Positions 1 to 8,826 of a DNA stretch of 64,000 nt are shown piece after piece; the stretch's first letter is position 1; every line of letters starts with the position of its first letter. The translations under genes and the position numbers were made by a program. A model generated the notes under the pieces. That model saw only the letters and a list, made by a program, of their open reading frames with translations. It was not told the origin of the DNA and made no database searches. This DNA is from Synechococcus sp. PCC 6312 (lineage in GTDB: Bacteria > Cyanobacteriota > Cyanobacteriia > Thermosynechococcales > Thermosynechococcaceae), in NCBI RefSeq assembly GCF_000316685.1, contig NC_019680.1, positions 3,605,407 to 3,669,406 of the forward strand, given 5' to 3'.

Positions 1-314
1 TAGATAGTATTACTGTTGTCAGGATTCTTAAGATAAAGGACTGGAGTGCGTATTTCACATCCGGAACCAGAAATAGTGTATCCGGTGGGTAGGCTTATAG
101 ACTTAGTCTCTCGAATATCGCCAGATAAATAGCCCAATGCCCGATCGATCTCAACAGAACGCTCACCATTAGATTGAGTATTTCTGTCTTGTCCCAGTAG
201 AGCAACAAGTCCATATCCCAAAAAAGCAATAACTACACCAGCAAGTGCAGCCCCAACAAGAAGTTCTGTCAGCGTAAAGCCTTTATTTTGCAATCTCTTA
301 GACTTATTTTTCAT
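1..314 (-). CDS. Prepilin-like protein (PilW/HpsC-like), 3' end beyond window
   Basis: This partial gene encodes a type IV pilin-like protein. About 104 residues are visible; the rest lies left of base 1. It begins with a short basic leader (MKNKSKRLQNKG) followed by the prepilin peptidase site G|FTLTE and a hydrophobic helix of about 20 residues, the class III signal of pilins and pseudopilins. Glu at +5 of the mature protein is present, as needed for assembly. The following soluble part resembles PilW and the cyanobacterial HpsC pseudopilins by general layout only. Its ATG overlaps the stop of the upstream gene by one base (TAATG), implying translational coupling in a four-gene minor pilin operon. 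I infer a role in priming or decorating type IV pili, or in pilus-linked polysaccharide secretion. Confidence 0.8.
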   Translation of the reverse strand, partial: MKNKSKRLQNKGFTLTELLVGAALAGVVIAFLGYGLVALLGQDRNTQSNGERSVEIDRALGYLSGDIRETKSISLPTGYTISGSGCEIRTPVLYLKNPDNSNTI

Positions 315-829
315 TATTGTATTTGAATTGTATTACATGAAGTAGCCACAGGATTAGAAATATCTCCGGTATAGGCTCCTTTTCTCATCAAGGAAATTCC
401 ATTAGAAATTACTAAGCAAAGTGACTGAGCATTAGTATTTGGCATAGAAACAACAATTGTACCTTGTGCATTTGTAGTACCGCCAACAAAGAAGTTTATG
501 TCACTTCGGTTAGAGTCAATTTGAATAGTACCAGTTAGCCAGTTGCTATCAAATCTCCTAGTACCCGTTACAAGGCAATTACCTGACAAGCTCGCGTTGC
601 TACCTGTAACGACATTTACTGTACAAGTCTTGCTCTGCCGGATAGCCTCTCGTTGGGCCTCTTTCAGCGCTCCTTCAACTCTAACCAACCCGTCTCTAAT
701 CCGTTGATTATTGAGCCAGGCCAGGAAACTAGGGATAAAAATAGCCGCTAAAATGCCAATAATGACCACCACTGCTAGCATTTCTGGTAACGTAAACCCC
801 TTAGAATTAGGGACATTTAATCGCCGCAT
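314..829 (-). CDS. Minor pilin of the GspH/FimT type
   Basis: A 171-residue prepilin. Residues 1-10 form a short polar leader. The cleavage site G|FTLPEML at about residue 11 is followed by a hydrophobic helix to about residue 34, and the remainder is a small beta-rich domain of the size seen in GspH/FimT pseudopilins. Such proteins are processed by PilD at the inner membrane and sit at the tip of type IV pili or type II secretion pseudopili. The gene overlaps the upstream PilV-like gene by 23 bases and touches the downstream PilW-like gene, so it is almost certainly co-transcribed. Two cysteines near the C-terminus (LCLV and TSCN) could form a disulfide. FimT-like assignment comes from N-terminal pattern and length; the exact subfamily is uncertain. 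Confidence 0.8.
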   Translation of the reverse strand: MRRLNVPNSKGFTLPEMLAVVVIIGILAAIFIPSFLAWLNNQRIRDGLVRVEGALKEAQREAIRQSKTCTVNVVTGSNASLSGNCLVTGTRRFDSNWLTGTIQIDSNRSDINFFVGGTTNAQGTIVVSMPNTNAQSLCLVISNGISLMRKGAYTGDISNPVATSCNTIQIQ

Positions 830-1529
830 CGGGAATCACCTCTGTGTCAAGAGTCGCAATGGGATTGGTCTCACCTGCTGGGACAACCTTGTAGGAAATT
901 TGTAAGACATTAAAGGGAGGGGTAGACGAAATAGCTGGGGTTGTTCCTCCTCCGGCACTCCCACGAGACAAAGTGTAGTTTTTCCCTCCAATGGTTTTAG
1001 TTGTTGTGGCGACAGAGGGAAGATTAGAACGTAAAGCAAAGGCAAACCCAGAGGCAGCAGTTGAAGCATTGCACATATTGACGGCGGTGACGTTAGCATT
1101 AGCTGATTGAACAGTGGTCATCCCCGAAGAGAGGGTTAAAGTAGTTCCCGAAACTCCGCTCACTGTGTAGTTATTGGGGTCAGAGCCGACACGAACAATA
1201 TCCCCAGTGGCAAACCCCGTAGTCCAACCCACTGTTAATGTTGTTGCTCCCACCGTAGTCGCCGAGCTTAGAATTGTTGATTTATATGCCGCTGCTAAAC
1301 TTTTGACTTGTTCTAAATCCTCTTGAATCCAATTTTTAGCCGTACTGGATCCTCGTCCTTGAGAGGCCAACACCAACGCATAAACCATTAGCTGCAATGA
1401 GGTTGTCACAAACAGCAGAGCAATCAACATCCCCACAATGGCTTCAACTAATGAGAAGCCTTGATTTTTAGACTTCAGAAGTAATGAATAACGAACTCGG
1501 AACATCGGGAGCGTCAACAGTTGCTTCAT
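807..1529 (-). CDS. Minor pilin of the PilV/HpsB type
   Basis: A prepilin with a longer basic leader (MKQLLTLPMF, then KSKNQG), the cleavage site G|FSLVEA, and a hydrophobic helix rich in Leu, Ile and Val. The mature part is about 210 residues, Ser/Thr/Gly-rich and probably beta-structured. The chosen ATG at 1529 overlaps the stop of the upstream gene in an ATGA arrangement typical of coupled genes. An in-frame ATG at 1550 would add seven residues (MGTGGDT) that look non-native. The gene is second in the minor pilin cluster. It resembles PilV-like minor pilins and the HpsB pseudopilins of filamentous cyanobacteria, but I can only support the prepilin class with certainty. Confidence 0.78.
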   Translation of the reverse strand: MKQLLTLPMFRVRYSLLLKSKNQGFSLVEAIVGMLIALLFVTTSLQLMVYALVLASQGRGSSTAKNWIQEDLEQVKSLAAAYKSTILSSATTVGATTLTVGWTTGFATGDIVRVGSDPNNYTVSGVSGTTLTLSSGMTTVQSANANVTAVNMCNASTAASGFAFALRSNLPSVATTTKTIGGKNYTLSRGSAGGGTTPAISSTPPFNVLQISYKVVPAGETNPIATLDTEVIPDAAIKCP

Positions 1530-2917
1530 GGTATCGCCACCCGTTCCCACTTACTAAAGGTATCCATGCTCAGGGGCAGAACACTACCAGGGGGACTAAT
1601 GGGCGGTAATGTTGGTTGCAACGTTGTCCAGGCCACGCTAGAAGGTTCAAAAGTCGAAGTTCCTTGGGATAAATCAATTGTTTTCGCCCAAATCATCCCC
1701 TTAAAACGAGTTGTATAGTTTGACTGACCAATCGTAACAGTTGCGTTGGGGGCAATAATGATAGCCTCAGTTGTTGTCTGTAAGTTTGAACTACCTCCCA
1801 CCGTATGACGGCTAGCGAGGGTAATTGTATCGGTATTTGTTGTACCAATAATCTTAAAGTTACTTGCCGTACATCCCGTCACAACAGTTGAACCATTAGA
1901 CATCCCATCTGCTGGTGAATCAGTATCAGTACAGTCGTGACCAATTTTTACCCGAGTTGTGGAAGAACCACCTGCTGAAAGAGCCGTGAGTAAATTAGCC
2001 GCCCCGCCCGAGAGATAAATCGTTACTTTTCGGCCTGGAGTGACAATAACTTGAGATGTTCCAGTCGGAAGGTTGACGTTAGCAGTATAAACATACTCAC
2101 CTGCAACTGAACCATTTCCTGTTGGGTAGGATGATATATCTGTTGCTCTAGGTAAGATTGTTACACCTGAGTTTACATTTCCCAAGGCAATTACTGAAGC
2201 TGGGGCCGTTAAAGGTGTTGGTAGGGTTTGAGTCGGGCTAGAGGTTACTTGTCCGGCAGCGATCCGATTTCCTGTCCCAACTGATGAACTGAGCGTGCCA
2301 CATTTCGCTTCAATAATCCGATCTGCAGAAGTTGTATTTACCTGTGTCCCGGAACCAGAAAAGGTGTAATTTTCAGCCCAAAGAACGGGTGTCGTTGAGG
2401 AAGGGACAACGCTGCGGGAAATCGGAATATTAGCCCTCAGTTGAGTTTTTGCTTTGACCTCACTTCCAACTGTGGCATCTCCCTGTAACGTTAATATACC
2501 TGTACCAGGAACTGTACCAGGAGCGGCATAACTAACAACTTGAAATTGCCCACCATCAACACTAACTAGATTATTGAAACTGTTGGCTTCAGTATAGGTG
2601 TTATTAGCAGACGTACAGCCCAAACTATCCAAAGGACGACCACTCGCTCCAGCCCAAGGGTAGTTTTGACGCAATAAACCGCGATTTCGACTGAAAAAAT
2701 CCTGCATTCGAGCCAGGCCAACTTCGGCAACAGCAATACTCCGTTCTGAGGCTTTTTGGGCTGAGGCGGTTGTGTTTTGAGTTTGAGACCGAAAAGTCAT
2801 CGTTACAGCCACCAGCAGCATCAACAGGCCCATCCCCAAAACCAAGGGCAAAACAAATCCCCGCTGTCGTGATCGGAATCGCCGAGATCGAGACTTTGAG
2901 TACCTTCCCCGCAACAT
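1526..2917 (-). CDS. Large PilX-like prepilin heading the pilin cluster
   Basis: A 463-residue protein with a highly basic leader (many Arg/Ser up to about residue 19), a candidate cleavage site G|FVLPLV, and one N-terminal membrane helix (about residues 20-43). The next segment keeps the polar helix signature of PilX N-terminal domains (SERSIAVAEVGLARMQ). The long C-terminal region is Thr/Ser/Gly-rich with late segments consistent with a beta-helix or beta-sandwich. The fifth mature position is Leu rather than Glu, as in PilX/GspK-like pilins that cap the pseudopilus. It is the first gene of the operon. Cyanobacterial HpsA-like proteins share the N-terminal plan but are usually much longer, so I do not assign a symbol. 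Confidence 0.72.
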   Translation of the reverse strand: MLRGRYSKSRSRRFRSRQRGFVLPLVLGMGLLMLLVAVTMTFRSQTQNTTASAQKASERSIAVAEVGLARMQDFFSRNRGLLRQNYPWAGASGRPLDSLGCTSANNTYTEANSFNNLVSVDGGQFQVVSYAAPGTVPGTGILTLQGDATVGSEVKAKTQLRANIPISRSVVPSSTTPVLWAENYTFSGSGTQVNTTSADRIIEAKCGTLSSSVGTGNRIAAGQVTSSPTQTLPTPLTAPASVIALGNVNSGVTILPRATDISSYPTGNGSVAGEYVYTANVNLPTGTSQVIVTPGRKVTIYLSGGAANLLTALSAGGSSTTRVKIGHDCTDTDSPADGMSNGSTVVTGCTASNFKIIGTTNTDTITLASRHTVGGSSNLQTTTEAIIIAPNATVTIGQSNYTTRFKGMIWAKTIDLSQGTSTFEPSSVAWTTLQPTLPPISPPGSVLPLSMDTFSKWERVAIP

Positions 2918-3329
2918 ATAGCTGATTTACCTGACTATGAAACGTTAATCTGAAAGAAGCATGATCACAACTAGACTTCAAACATCCGGTAAATTAAAAA
3001 TACTGATGAACTGTAGGCGAGAGATTACTATCTAAAAACTGGATAAAATTTCATCATTAGGGGTTCTACTAAGCTTCAAAGACTGCATCAGGATATCTGT
3101 CAGCCAAGCCTCACTACCCTATCAAATCTCCCCCGGCCTGGCTGTTATCTCGACTACTTGCTTCGCTATCAAAGATTAATTATTTTGAGGGTTATCATCA
3201 TAAAGGATAAAAATTCTTCAAATGATTTTTAGAGCCATTTGGCTATCCCATAACCTGCTTAGGTTCGATCATGATAAAGAGAGGTTAAATCAACGCCAAC
3301 AACCATGACCTGATCTCCTTGGCTCAACG
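2918..3329. other. Intergenic region between the pilin operon and phoU
   Basis: About 410 bases between divergently transcribed genes with no supportable coding region, lower in GC than its flanks. It should carry the promoters of both the pilin cluster and phoU. A short inverted repeat AACCT-GCTT-AGGTT lies at 3252-3265, and AGGTTAAA lies at 3283-3290. The latter is the reverse complement of a Pho-box half-site-like octamer, but no correctly spaced second copy is present. No tRNA-like or small-RNA-like structure was recognised. Confidence 0.5.
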
Positions 3330-3992
3330 ATGACTAATTCCCGGCCCCTCCGCTTACAATTTGAACGCCAGGTTAAACGCGTCCAGGCCGATGTTCTACG
3401 GATGGGGGCCCTCGTTGAAACATCCTGCTCCCTGGCCTTTCAAGCAATTTTTGAGCAGAACTTGACCGCCGCCACCGCCATTATTGCCCAAGAAATCGAG
3501 ACAGACCGCCTTTACCATCACATCGAAGCCAACTGCATTGGGATTATCACCCTCCAGGCCCCGGTCGCTAACGATATGCGCTTGCTGAGTGCCATGCTAC
3601 AACTGGTGCGAGACCTAGAGCGGATTGGCGACTATGCCCAAGAAATTGGTCAATTGGCAACAAAGCTCTTTACCCACTCCCCCCCCCCTTGCTTACCCCG
3701 CCTCCGCGGTATGTTTGAGCGCGTTCAGATGATGCTGTCCTTAAGCCTATTAGCAATTACAAATTTGGATGCAACGGTCGGTAATGACTTACGGGAACTC
3801 GATCAAGTCGTGAATAGTGACTATGAATCCTTATATCAAACCCTCGCGCAAGGACTAGAAATCCCCGGAACCGTAGAACCCAACTTAGTCCTGGTGTTGA
3901 TAATTCGTAACTTGGAAAGAATGGCCGATCATGCCGCCAACATTGGTCAACGGATAGCCTTTATTACTCGGGGAGAACGCAACAGCCCTTAA
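3330..3992 (+). CDS. phoU: Phosphate-specific transport system regulator PhoU
   Basis: A 220-residue all-helical protein with the two tandem PhoU three-helix bundles (about 15-105 and 120-215). Each bundle contains the family's metal-binding signature: DLERIGDYA near residues 90-98 and [12 protein letters not shown] near 193-204. PhoU acts in the cytoplasm between the PstSCAB phosphate transporter and the PhoR-type sensor kinase, damping phosphate uptake when phosphate is plentiful. No pst or pho partner is adjacent here, so it is a stand-alone copy. The gene converges on clpX, and the two stop codons share the tetranucleotide TTAA at 3989-3992. The ATG at 3330 has only a weak ribosome site but fits the family length. 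Confidence 0.93.
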   Translation: MTNSRPLRLQFERQVKRVQADVLRMGALVETSCSLAFQAIFEQNLTAATAIIAQEIETDRLYHHIEANCIGIITLQAPVANDMRLLSAMLQLVRDLERIGDYAQEIGQLATKLFTHSPPPCLPRLRGMFERVQMMLSLSLLAITNLDATVGNDLRELDQVVNSDYESLYQTLAQGLEIPGTVEPNLVLVLIIRNLERMADHAANIGQRIAFITRGERNSP

Positions 3993-5311
3993 GCCGATTC
4001 AGGGGTCGGAATAGAGGAAGGATGCAGTAGGAGTTCAGCAGTAGAGCGTTTCTCGACCATTTCTGGGGTAATTTGGCAACGGGTTAAATCTTTTCGGGAT
4101 GGTAACTCGTACATCACATCCAACATAATTTCTTCCACAATCGCACGTAAGGCTCTGGCTCCGGTTTTGCGACGATGGGCTTCTTGGGCAATGGCCTGGA
4201 TAGCGGCTGGATGAAACTCCAGTTGGACATTATCCATGTGTAAGAGTTTCTTATATTGCTTGAGAATGGCATTGCGGGGTTCAGTCAAAATCCGCACCAG
4301 GGCTGACTCATCCAGAGACTCTAACACAGCCACAACCGGAATCCGACCAATAAATTCTGGAATCATCCCAAACTTGACTAGGTCTCCAGGTTCTAGATTT
4401 TTGAGAATATCGGCCGTCCGTTTCTCCTTGGCCTGGCTCTCTCCATCCCGGACAAACCCCATCGCTTTTTTACCCACCCGTTGCTCTACCACCTTTTCCA
4501 AGCCAACGAAGGCCCCACCACAGATAAAGAGGATATTTGTGGTGTCAATTTGAATACAGTCTTGATAGGGATGCTTGCGGCCCCCTTGGGGGGGAACATT
4601 GGCTGTTGTGCCTTCCAACATTTTCAACAGAGCTTGCTGAACCCCTTCGCCAGAAACATCTCGGGTAATGGAGGGGTTTTCGCTTTTGCGGGCGATTTTA
4701 TCAATCTCATCAATGTAAATAATCCCCCGTTGGGCTTCTTCTACATCTAAATTAGCTGTTTGCAAAAGCCGCAGGAGAATATTCTCCACATCCTCGCCCA
4801 CATAACCCGCTTCCGTTAGGGTAGTCGCATCGGCCACCGCAAAGGGGACATCCAACATCTTGGCCAAGGTTTGGGCCAGGAGGGTTTTCCCAGAGCCAGT
4901 GGGGCCAATTAAAAGAATATTCGATTTTTGTAACTCGACATGATCCTCAGTTCCCTTGGCGGGATGTTCTAAGAGGCTGAGGCGCTTGTAATGGTTATAA
5001 ACAGCCACTGACAGGACTTTTTTAGCTTCATCCTGCCCCACCACATGATCATCAAGATAGTGTTTAATTTCCCGCGGCTTGGGAATTTGGTTAAAAGGAG
5101 GCAGGGTTGAGCGGGGCTTGCGGGGGCGTTCTGGTTGGGGATCACGGCGGGGAGCTACCCCCAGGGACGAGAGTTCCTCATCCAAAATTTCATTACAGAG
5201 TTCGACACACTCATCGCAAATATAAACTCCAGGCCCGGCAATTAACTTCCTGACCTGCTCTTGGGACTTACCACAGAAGGAGCATTTGAGATGGGCATCG
5301 TATTTGGGCAT
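3989..5311 (-). CDS. clpX: ATP-dependent Clp protease ATPase subunit ClpX
   Basis: ClpX is the AAA+ unfoldase that recognises tagged substrates and feeds them to ClpP. From the chosen start the protein is 440 residues. The N-terminal C4 zinc finger has Cys at 10, 13, 32 and 35. Walker A is GPTGSGKT (136-143), followed by the pore loop GYVGED and Walker B IIYIDEID (197-204), with the GARALR sensor-2 motif near the C-terminus. An upstream in-frame start at 5341 would add ten residues, but the ATG at 5311 gives the canonical [10 protein letters not shown] start and is preceded by GAGG at proper spacing. It lies directly downstream of clpP and tig, the usual bacterial arrangement, and is probably co-expressed with them. 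Confidence 0.96.
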   Translation of the reverse strand: MPKYDAHLKCSFCGKSQEQVRKLIAGPGVYICDECVELCNEILDEELSSLGVAPRRDPQPERPRKPRSTLPPFNQIPKPREIKHYLDDHVVGQDEAKKVLSVAVYNHYKRLSLLEHPAKGTEDHVELQKSNILLIGPTGSGKTLLAQTLAKMLDVPFAVADATTLTEAGYVGEDVENILLRLLQTANLDVEEAQRGIIYIDEIDKIARKSENPSITRDVSGEGVQQALLKMLEGTTANVPPQGGRKHPYQDCIQIDTTNILFICGGAFVGLEKVVEQRVGKKAMGFVRDGESQAKEKRTADILKNLEPGDLVKFGMIPEFIGRIPVVAVLESLDESALVRILTEPRNAILKQYKKLLHMDNVQLEFHPAAIQAIAQEAHRRKTGARALRAIVEEIMLDVMYELPSRKDLTRCQITPEMVEKRSTAELLLHPSSIPTPESA

Positions 5312-5349
5312 GAGGAACCTCAATGAGCAACCTAGGGGCAATTTAAGGC

Positions 5350-6084
5350 CTAGGCGGGAACTGCTTCAACATGGCTGGGTAAGGTTTGGCGAGTGACCAC
5401 CTGATCAATCAAACCGTAGGCCTGGGCTTCTTCCGCTGACATGAAGAAATCCCGTTCCGTATCAGCTTCAATCCGCTCAATCGGTTGGCTGGTATGGCTA
5501 GCTAAGAGTTCGTTGAGTTTTTTCTTGTGATACAAGATTTCTCGGGCCTGGATTTCAATATCCACCGCCTGTCCCTGCGCGCCCCCTAAGGGCTGGTGAA
5601 TCATGATGCGGGAGTGGGGCAAGGCCATCCGTTTACCCGGAGTTCCGCCAGAGAGCAAGAAGGCCCCCATACTGGCAGCTAGGCCAAAGCAAAGGGTACA
5701 GACATCCGGGCGGACGTGTTTCATCGTGTCATAGATGGCCATCCCCGCCGTCACAGACCCCCCAGGGGAGTTGATGTAGAGGTAAATATCCCGCTCTGGA
5801 TCTTCGGCATCCAAAAACAGGAGTTGAGCCACGATTGAATCGGCAACCGTATCATCAATGCCGCGCCCTTGGCCACCGCTGCCACCGAGGAAAATAATCC
5901 GTTCCCGTAACAGACGTGAGTAAATATCAAAGGCCCGCTCTCCCCGTCCAGACTGTTCCACCACCATCGGCACAATATTGGCTTGGGGAGCAATCACCTG
6001 GGGATAGGGGGCCTGGGCATCAAAGGGTGCTGCCATTGAAGTGGGGCTGAGATAGTTGGAGCGAGAATGCAGCATAGAATTCAC
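5350..6084 (-). CDS. clpP: ATP-dependent Clp protease proteolytic subunit ClpP
   Basis: A serine peptidase that forms the tetradecameric chamber of Clp protease. The catalytic triad is intact: Ser138 in LAASMGAFL, His163 in IMIHQPLGG and Asp212 in DTERDFF, matching the family spacing of 25 and 49 residues. The N-terminus carries about 45 residues of low-conservation leader, as in several cyanobacterial paralogues. The start is ambiguous: GTG at 6084 has AAGG about five bases upstream, whereas an in-frame ATG at 6075 would remove three residues. The gene sits 38 bases ahead of clpX and about 90 bases after tig. Cyanobacteria carry several clpP genes, and the clpX-linked one usually partners ClpX. 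Confidence 0.95.
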   Translation of the reverse strand: MNSMLHSRSNYLSPTSMAAPFDAQAPYPQVIAPQANIVPMVVEQSGRGERAFDIYSRLLRERIIFLGGSGGQGRGIDDTVADSIVAQLLFLDAEDPERDIYLYINSPGGSVTAGMAIYDTMKHVRPDVCTLCFGLAASMGAFLLSGGTPGKRMALPHSRIMIHQPLGGAQGQAVDIEIQAREILYHKKKLNELLASHTSQPIERIEADTERDFFMSAEEAQAYGLIDQVVTRQTLPSHVEAVPA

Positions 6085-6177
6085 TAAAACCTTAAAACTG
6101 CGCTGATTTCTAACCCTGGATCAGTGGGTCTTAGGCAGAACTTCCAGCCTGGCCCGAGTTAGCTACTCTCATTATGC

Positions 6178-7686
6178 CTAACTATCCGCGACTGGTGACG
6201 GATTTGGCTTTTTGCGTTTACGACTGCCTTCTTTGGGGGCTGGGCTAGATTCTGAGTCGGCCTCATCCCCAGACTGGGAATCAACAGGGGTGGCTGAGAT
6301 TTCAACGGTAGCTGTGGCCGCCGGGGGTTCCTCAAGGACTTCAGGGGTAGCTTCGCTGTCTAGTTTGGGTGCAGCAATTTTGAGTTCCGATTTTTCCAAG
6401 AGCCAATTAACGGTTAACTCCTCGAGAATTTCGCTTTCAACAACGTCCTTGAGACGGCTTTGGTCAAGACGGCGATCCTGCATAGATGCATTCAGTTCTG
6501 CAATTCGCTGTTGAATCGCCTCCGGATCGGGGCTAATTTTTTCCTGTTTGGCTACATAACCTAAAGCTAGGGTGCGCTTAAGTTGGGCGATGGCTTCTGG
6601 GCGGGCCTGTTGCCGAAGACTGTCCAGTATTTCCTCAGGAATGTTGTTGCCCACATCCAGGCCTTGGCTCTTGAGGCGGGAGAGGGTACGACTGAGAATA
6701 TAATTCACTTCCTGCTGAACCATCACTTCTGGGAGTTCCACAGTTAAATTTTCAACTAGCTGATTCAGAAGGGCCGCTTCTTGATTGGTTCGGGTCGTTT
6801 TTTCAACATTTTCGGCTTGACGACTATTTAAAAATGCTTCCAACTCGGCCAGGGTTTTAAACTCACTAATCTCTTGGGCAAAGTCATCATCCAAAGGCGG
6901 GAGTTCTTTTTCCTTAAGCTCATGGAGCGTGACTGAAAAAACTGCCGCTTGATTCACCAAGTCTTGATCAGAATAGTCTGCTGGGAAGGTCAGATTAATT
7001 TCTTTGGTTTGGCCAACTTCCATCCCAACAATGCCCTCAATCAGTTCCGGAAGAAACTGCCCTTGGGTTAATTCCAGTTGAAAGTCCTCGGCCTGGGCAT
7101 TTTCAATCGGTTCCTCGGTATCGGCAAAAACCGCGCGAAAGTCAACAACCGCAACATCCCCGGCCTGGGCTGGGCGATCTTCAACGGGGAGCAGGGTTGC
7201 CCGCTCATTTTGGTGATGGGCCAGGGTTTTGCTGACATAATCGGGGTCTGGCTGGGCCGGTTCATACTCGACAACCAGGCCGGTGTAAGTAGCCAAAGTT
7301 ACATCTGGGTTGACATCGACACTGGCGGAAATAACGAGGGGTTGGCCGGGTTCAAAGGTGGCAATCAGGTCTTCAAACTTAGAGCGAAGTTGCAAATTAC
7401 CCAAAGCCGGAATATCTTCTTGGCGAATTGCAGCTTTAATGCTGGTGTCAACTAATTCTTCAAGAGCCGCAATTTTGAGATTACCAATCCCGACCCGTTG
7501 GAGCAAAATGTGGCGCGGGACTTTGCCTTTCCGAAAACCTGGTACAGAGGTGGAGCGCAAAACTTTGGCAACCACTTTGTCATAGACTTCCTGGCAGGTG
7601 GCTCCGGGGATTTCAATTTCCAGGCCAACTTGGCTGGCGGGTAATTTTTCTTGGGTAACTTTAAGGGGAGTCTGTGTCGAAGTCAA
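6178..7686 (-). CDS. tig: Trigger factor, ribosome-associated chaperone
   Basis: Trigger factor binds at the ribosome exit tunnel and shields nascent chains; it also has peptidyl-prolyl isomerase activity. The protein is about 502 residues. The N-terminal ribosome-binding domain carries the signature GFRKGKVP (about residues 50-57), followed by the PPIase domain (about 160-250) and the helical C-terminal arms. A polar tail of about 50 residues rich in Glu, Ser and Pro with a basic end (KRKK) follows; this tail is longer than in E. coli. No ATG precedes the conserved N-terminus. I choose TTG at 7686 because AGAGG lies seven bases upstream, giving MTSTQTPLKVTQ; a TTG at 7704 is the alternative. 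The gene leads the tig-clpP-clpX set. Confidence 0.94.
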   Translation of the reverse strand: MTSTQTPLKVTQEKLPASQVGLEIEIPGATCQEVYDKVVAKVLRSTSVPGFRKGKVPRHILLQRVGIGNLKIAALEELVDTSIKAAIRQEDIPALGNLQLRSKFEDLIATFEPGQPLVISASVDVNPDVTLATYTGLVVEYEPAQPDPDYVSKTLAHHQNERATLLPVEDRPAQAGDVAVVDFRAVFADTEEPIENAQAEDFQLELTQGQFLPELIEGIVGMEVGQTKEINLTFPADYSDQDLVNQAAVFSVTLHELKEKELPPLDDDFAQEISEFKTLAELEAFLNSRQAENVEKTTRTNQEAALLNQLVENLTVELPEVMVQQEVNYILSRTLSRLKSQGLDVGNNIPEEILDSLRQQARPEAIAQLKRTLALGYVAKQEKISPDPEAIQQRIAELNASMQDRRLDQSRLKDVVESEILEELTVNWLLEKSELKIAAPKLDSEATPEVLEEPPAATATVEISATPVDSQSGDEADSESSPAPKEGSRKRKKPNPSPVADS

Positions 7687-7698
7687 AATAATGCCTCT
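7684..7698 (-). promoter_or_regulatory. Ribosome-binding site supporting a TTG start for tig
   Basis: On the minus strand AGAGG (7698-7694) is followed after seven bases by TTG (7686-7684). An in-frame TAG occurs a few codons above the alternative TTG at 7704, so the gene cannot begin far upstream, and no ATG or GTG is available before the conserved domain. Confidence 0.6.
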
Positions 7699-7947
7699 TG
7701 CCAATGTCTAAACTAAAACGCCAAAGGGTTAGGGCCTGGGACGGAGCCTAGAAAGATGCCAAAATTCAGGCCGAGATCTGATCGTAGCGGATTTAGTCAG
7801 GGTTAAGGGCCTGTTGGCAAGAATCTTCACCGGAAATCAGCGGATAGCGTTCAATCAGCTCGGACAACCATTAAAAATTATCAATTCCCAGGCCCCTGGA
7901 ACAAAAAACTCAGCTAGGGCAGAACCTCTGGGCTAGGATCAGGACAG

Positions 7948-8163
7948 ATGGGGACACAATTGATTGAGATTGATCACATGAACAACAGGGATCTAGGTGG
8001 GGCCTTACCTTGGTCAAAAGCGGCAGAAATAAAACTCCAGAACATCCCCTACTTTGTCCGTACCCAGGCCCGGCAACGGATTGAAGAACTGGCCCGTCAA
8101 CAGGCCCTAGATGAAGTCACCCCAGAATTGGTGGAGCAGGCCCGCTCGGAATTTGGGCAATAG
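7948..8163 (+). CDS. Small PCP-reductase-domain protein (ChlB C-terminal-like)
   Basis: A 71-residue protein that matches the small PCP_red domain found at the C-terminus of the light-independent protochlorophyllide reductase subunit ChlB and in stand-alone cyanobacterial proteins. The diagnostic pattern is visible: [15 protein letters not shown], then [16 protein letters not shown], then a helix ending the protein. In ChlB this domain packs near the substrate site. The role of stand-alone copies is not established, though a link to pigment or redox enzymes is plausible. The start at 7948 follows AGGA closely; an in-frame ATG at 7978 would remove ten residues outside the domain. The gene is monocistronic-looking, divergent from tig. 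Confidence 0.72.
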   Translation: MGTQLIEIDHMNNRDLGGALPWSKAAEIKLQNIPYFVRTQARQRIEELARQQALDEVTPELVEQARSEFGQ

Positions 8164-8231
8164 AGCAAAATATCTAGAACTAGGTCTGGTGATTGAATTG
8201 TATAGATCAGCATAATCAGGGAATTAAATCT

Positions 8232-8513
8232 ATGGCCCGCTATTTACCCCACAGCTTAGTGTTGCAAATCAGCCAGATGTTTGCCCAGGGTCAGTCCTTT
8301 TTTGCCCAGGCCAAGGTGGCAGATTGGTTAAAACTACGCCAAGAAAACCCGCAGGATTATGAGATTCAATTTCAACAAAGTCCGGCTCCCCCTGGCTCAG
8401 GCCTGGTTTATCAAGTAGCGGTCATTCTCAAGCGCAAAGATGGTAAACCCGTTGATCTCTGGCTACTAGAACAACTTGAATCGGAGTCAAAGTTCGGGCC
8501 TGGTCATCAATAA
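8232..8513 (+). CDS. Conserved small cyanobacterial protein of unknown function
   Basis: A 93-residue soluble protein that I do not recognise by function. It begins MARYLPHSLV and is rich in Gln, with an amphipathic N-terminal helix. A probable beta segment (GLVYQVAVILKRKDGKPVDLW) follows in the second half. There is no signal peptide, membrane helix or obvious metal site. The upstream TTG at 8193 would add 13 unlikely residues, so the ATG at 8232 is used. It follows the PCP-reductase-like gene by about 70 bases in the same direction and may be co-transcribed with it. Codon use and base composition resemble the neighbours, so it is probably a real gene. Confidence 0.6.
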   Translation: MARYLPHSLVLQISQMFAQGQSFFAQAKVADWLKLRQENPQDYEIQFQQSPAPPGSGLVYQVAVILKRKDGKPVDLWLLEQLESESKFGPGHQ

Positions 8514-8571
8514 ATCTTAGTATTCAGTAAAAAAACAAGTGTAGGCAAATGCAAAAAAACGATAACTATAG

Positions 8572-8796
8572 CTATTCCAGGTAAGAGTAGGACAGAGAGG
8601 AGAGAACAGGGATACACTCAATGATTGTTGTTAACCGTAATGGTGATGAGTTACAGCTTGGATTTACGCCAACGGGTGATTGCCTAAGTTCAGTTTTGAG
8701 AATCTTGATTTCCGCAACAGGTTCGACCAACAGCCGTGTGACCAAGGGCCTGGGGTTGCTCTCCACAAGGGATTTACAGAGATTATCGTAGGCCAT
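8572..8796 (-). pseudogene. N-terminal fragment of an Rpn-family nuclease gene
   Basis: The first 37 or so codons match the intact Rpn-family gene at 41759-42598. Shared motifs are YDNLCK, ESNPRP, and EPVAEIKILKTEL, and the DNA GTTGCGGAAATCAAGATTCT is identical in both. After the TEL codons the reading frame diverges into unrelated sequence (LRQSPVG...) and stops, so about 240 residues including the nuclease core are missing. The fused downstream DNA contains, on the plus strand at 8622, an ATG-initiated stretch beginning MIVVNRNGDELQLGF preceded by a purine-rich ribosome site, which may be the start of another lost gene. The piece looks like a deletion junction and is unlikely to encode a functional protein. 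Confidence 0.75.
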
Positions 8797-8826
8797 GATG
8801 AGACCAGGAATATCTTGATTATGAAC

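Noticed and set aside
3252-3290. Pho-box-like half sites before phoU
   Set aside because: Only one good half-site (AGGTTAAA in reverse) and no second copy at the expected 11-base period.
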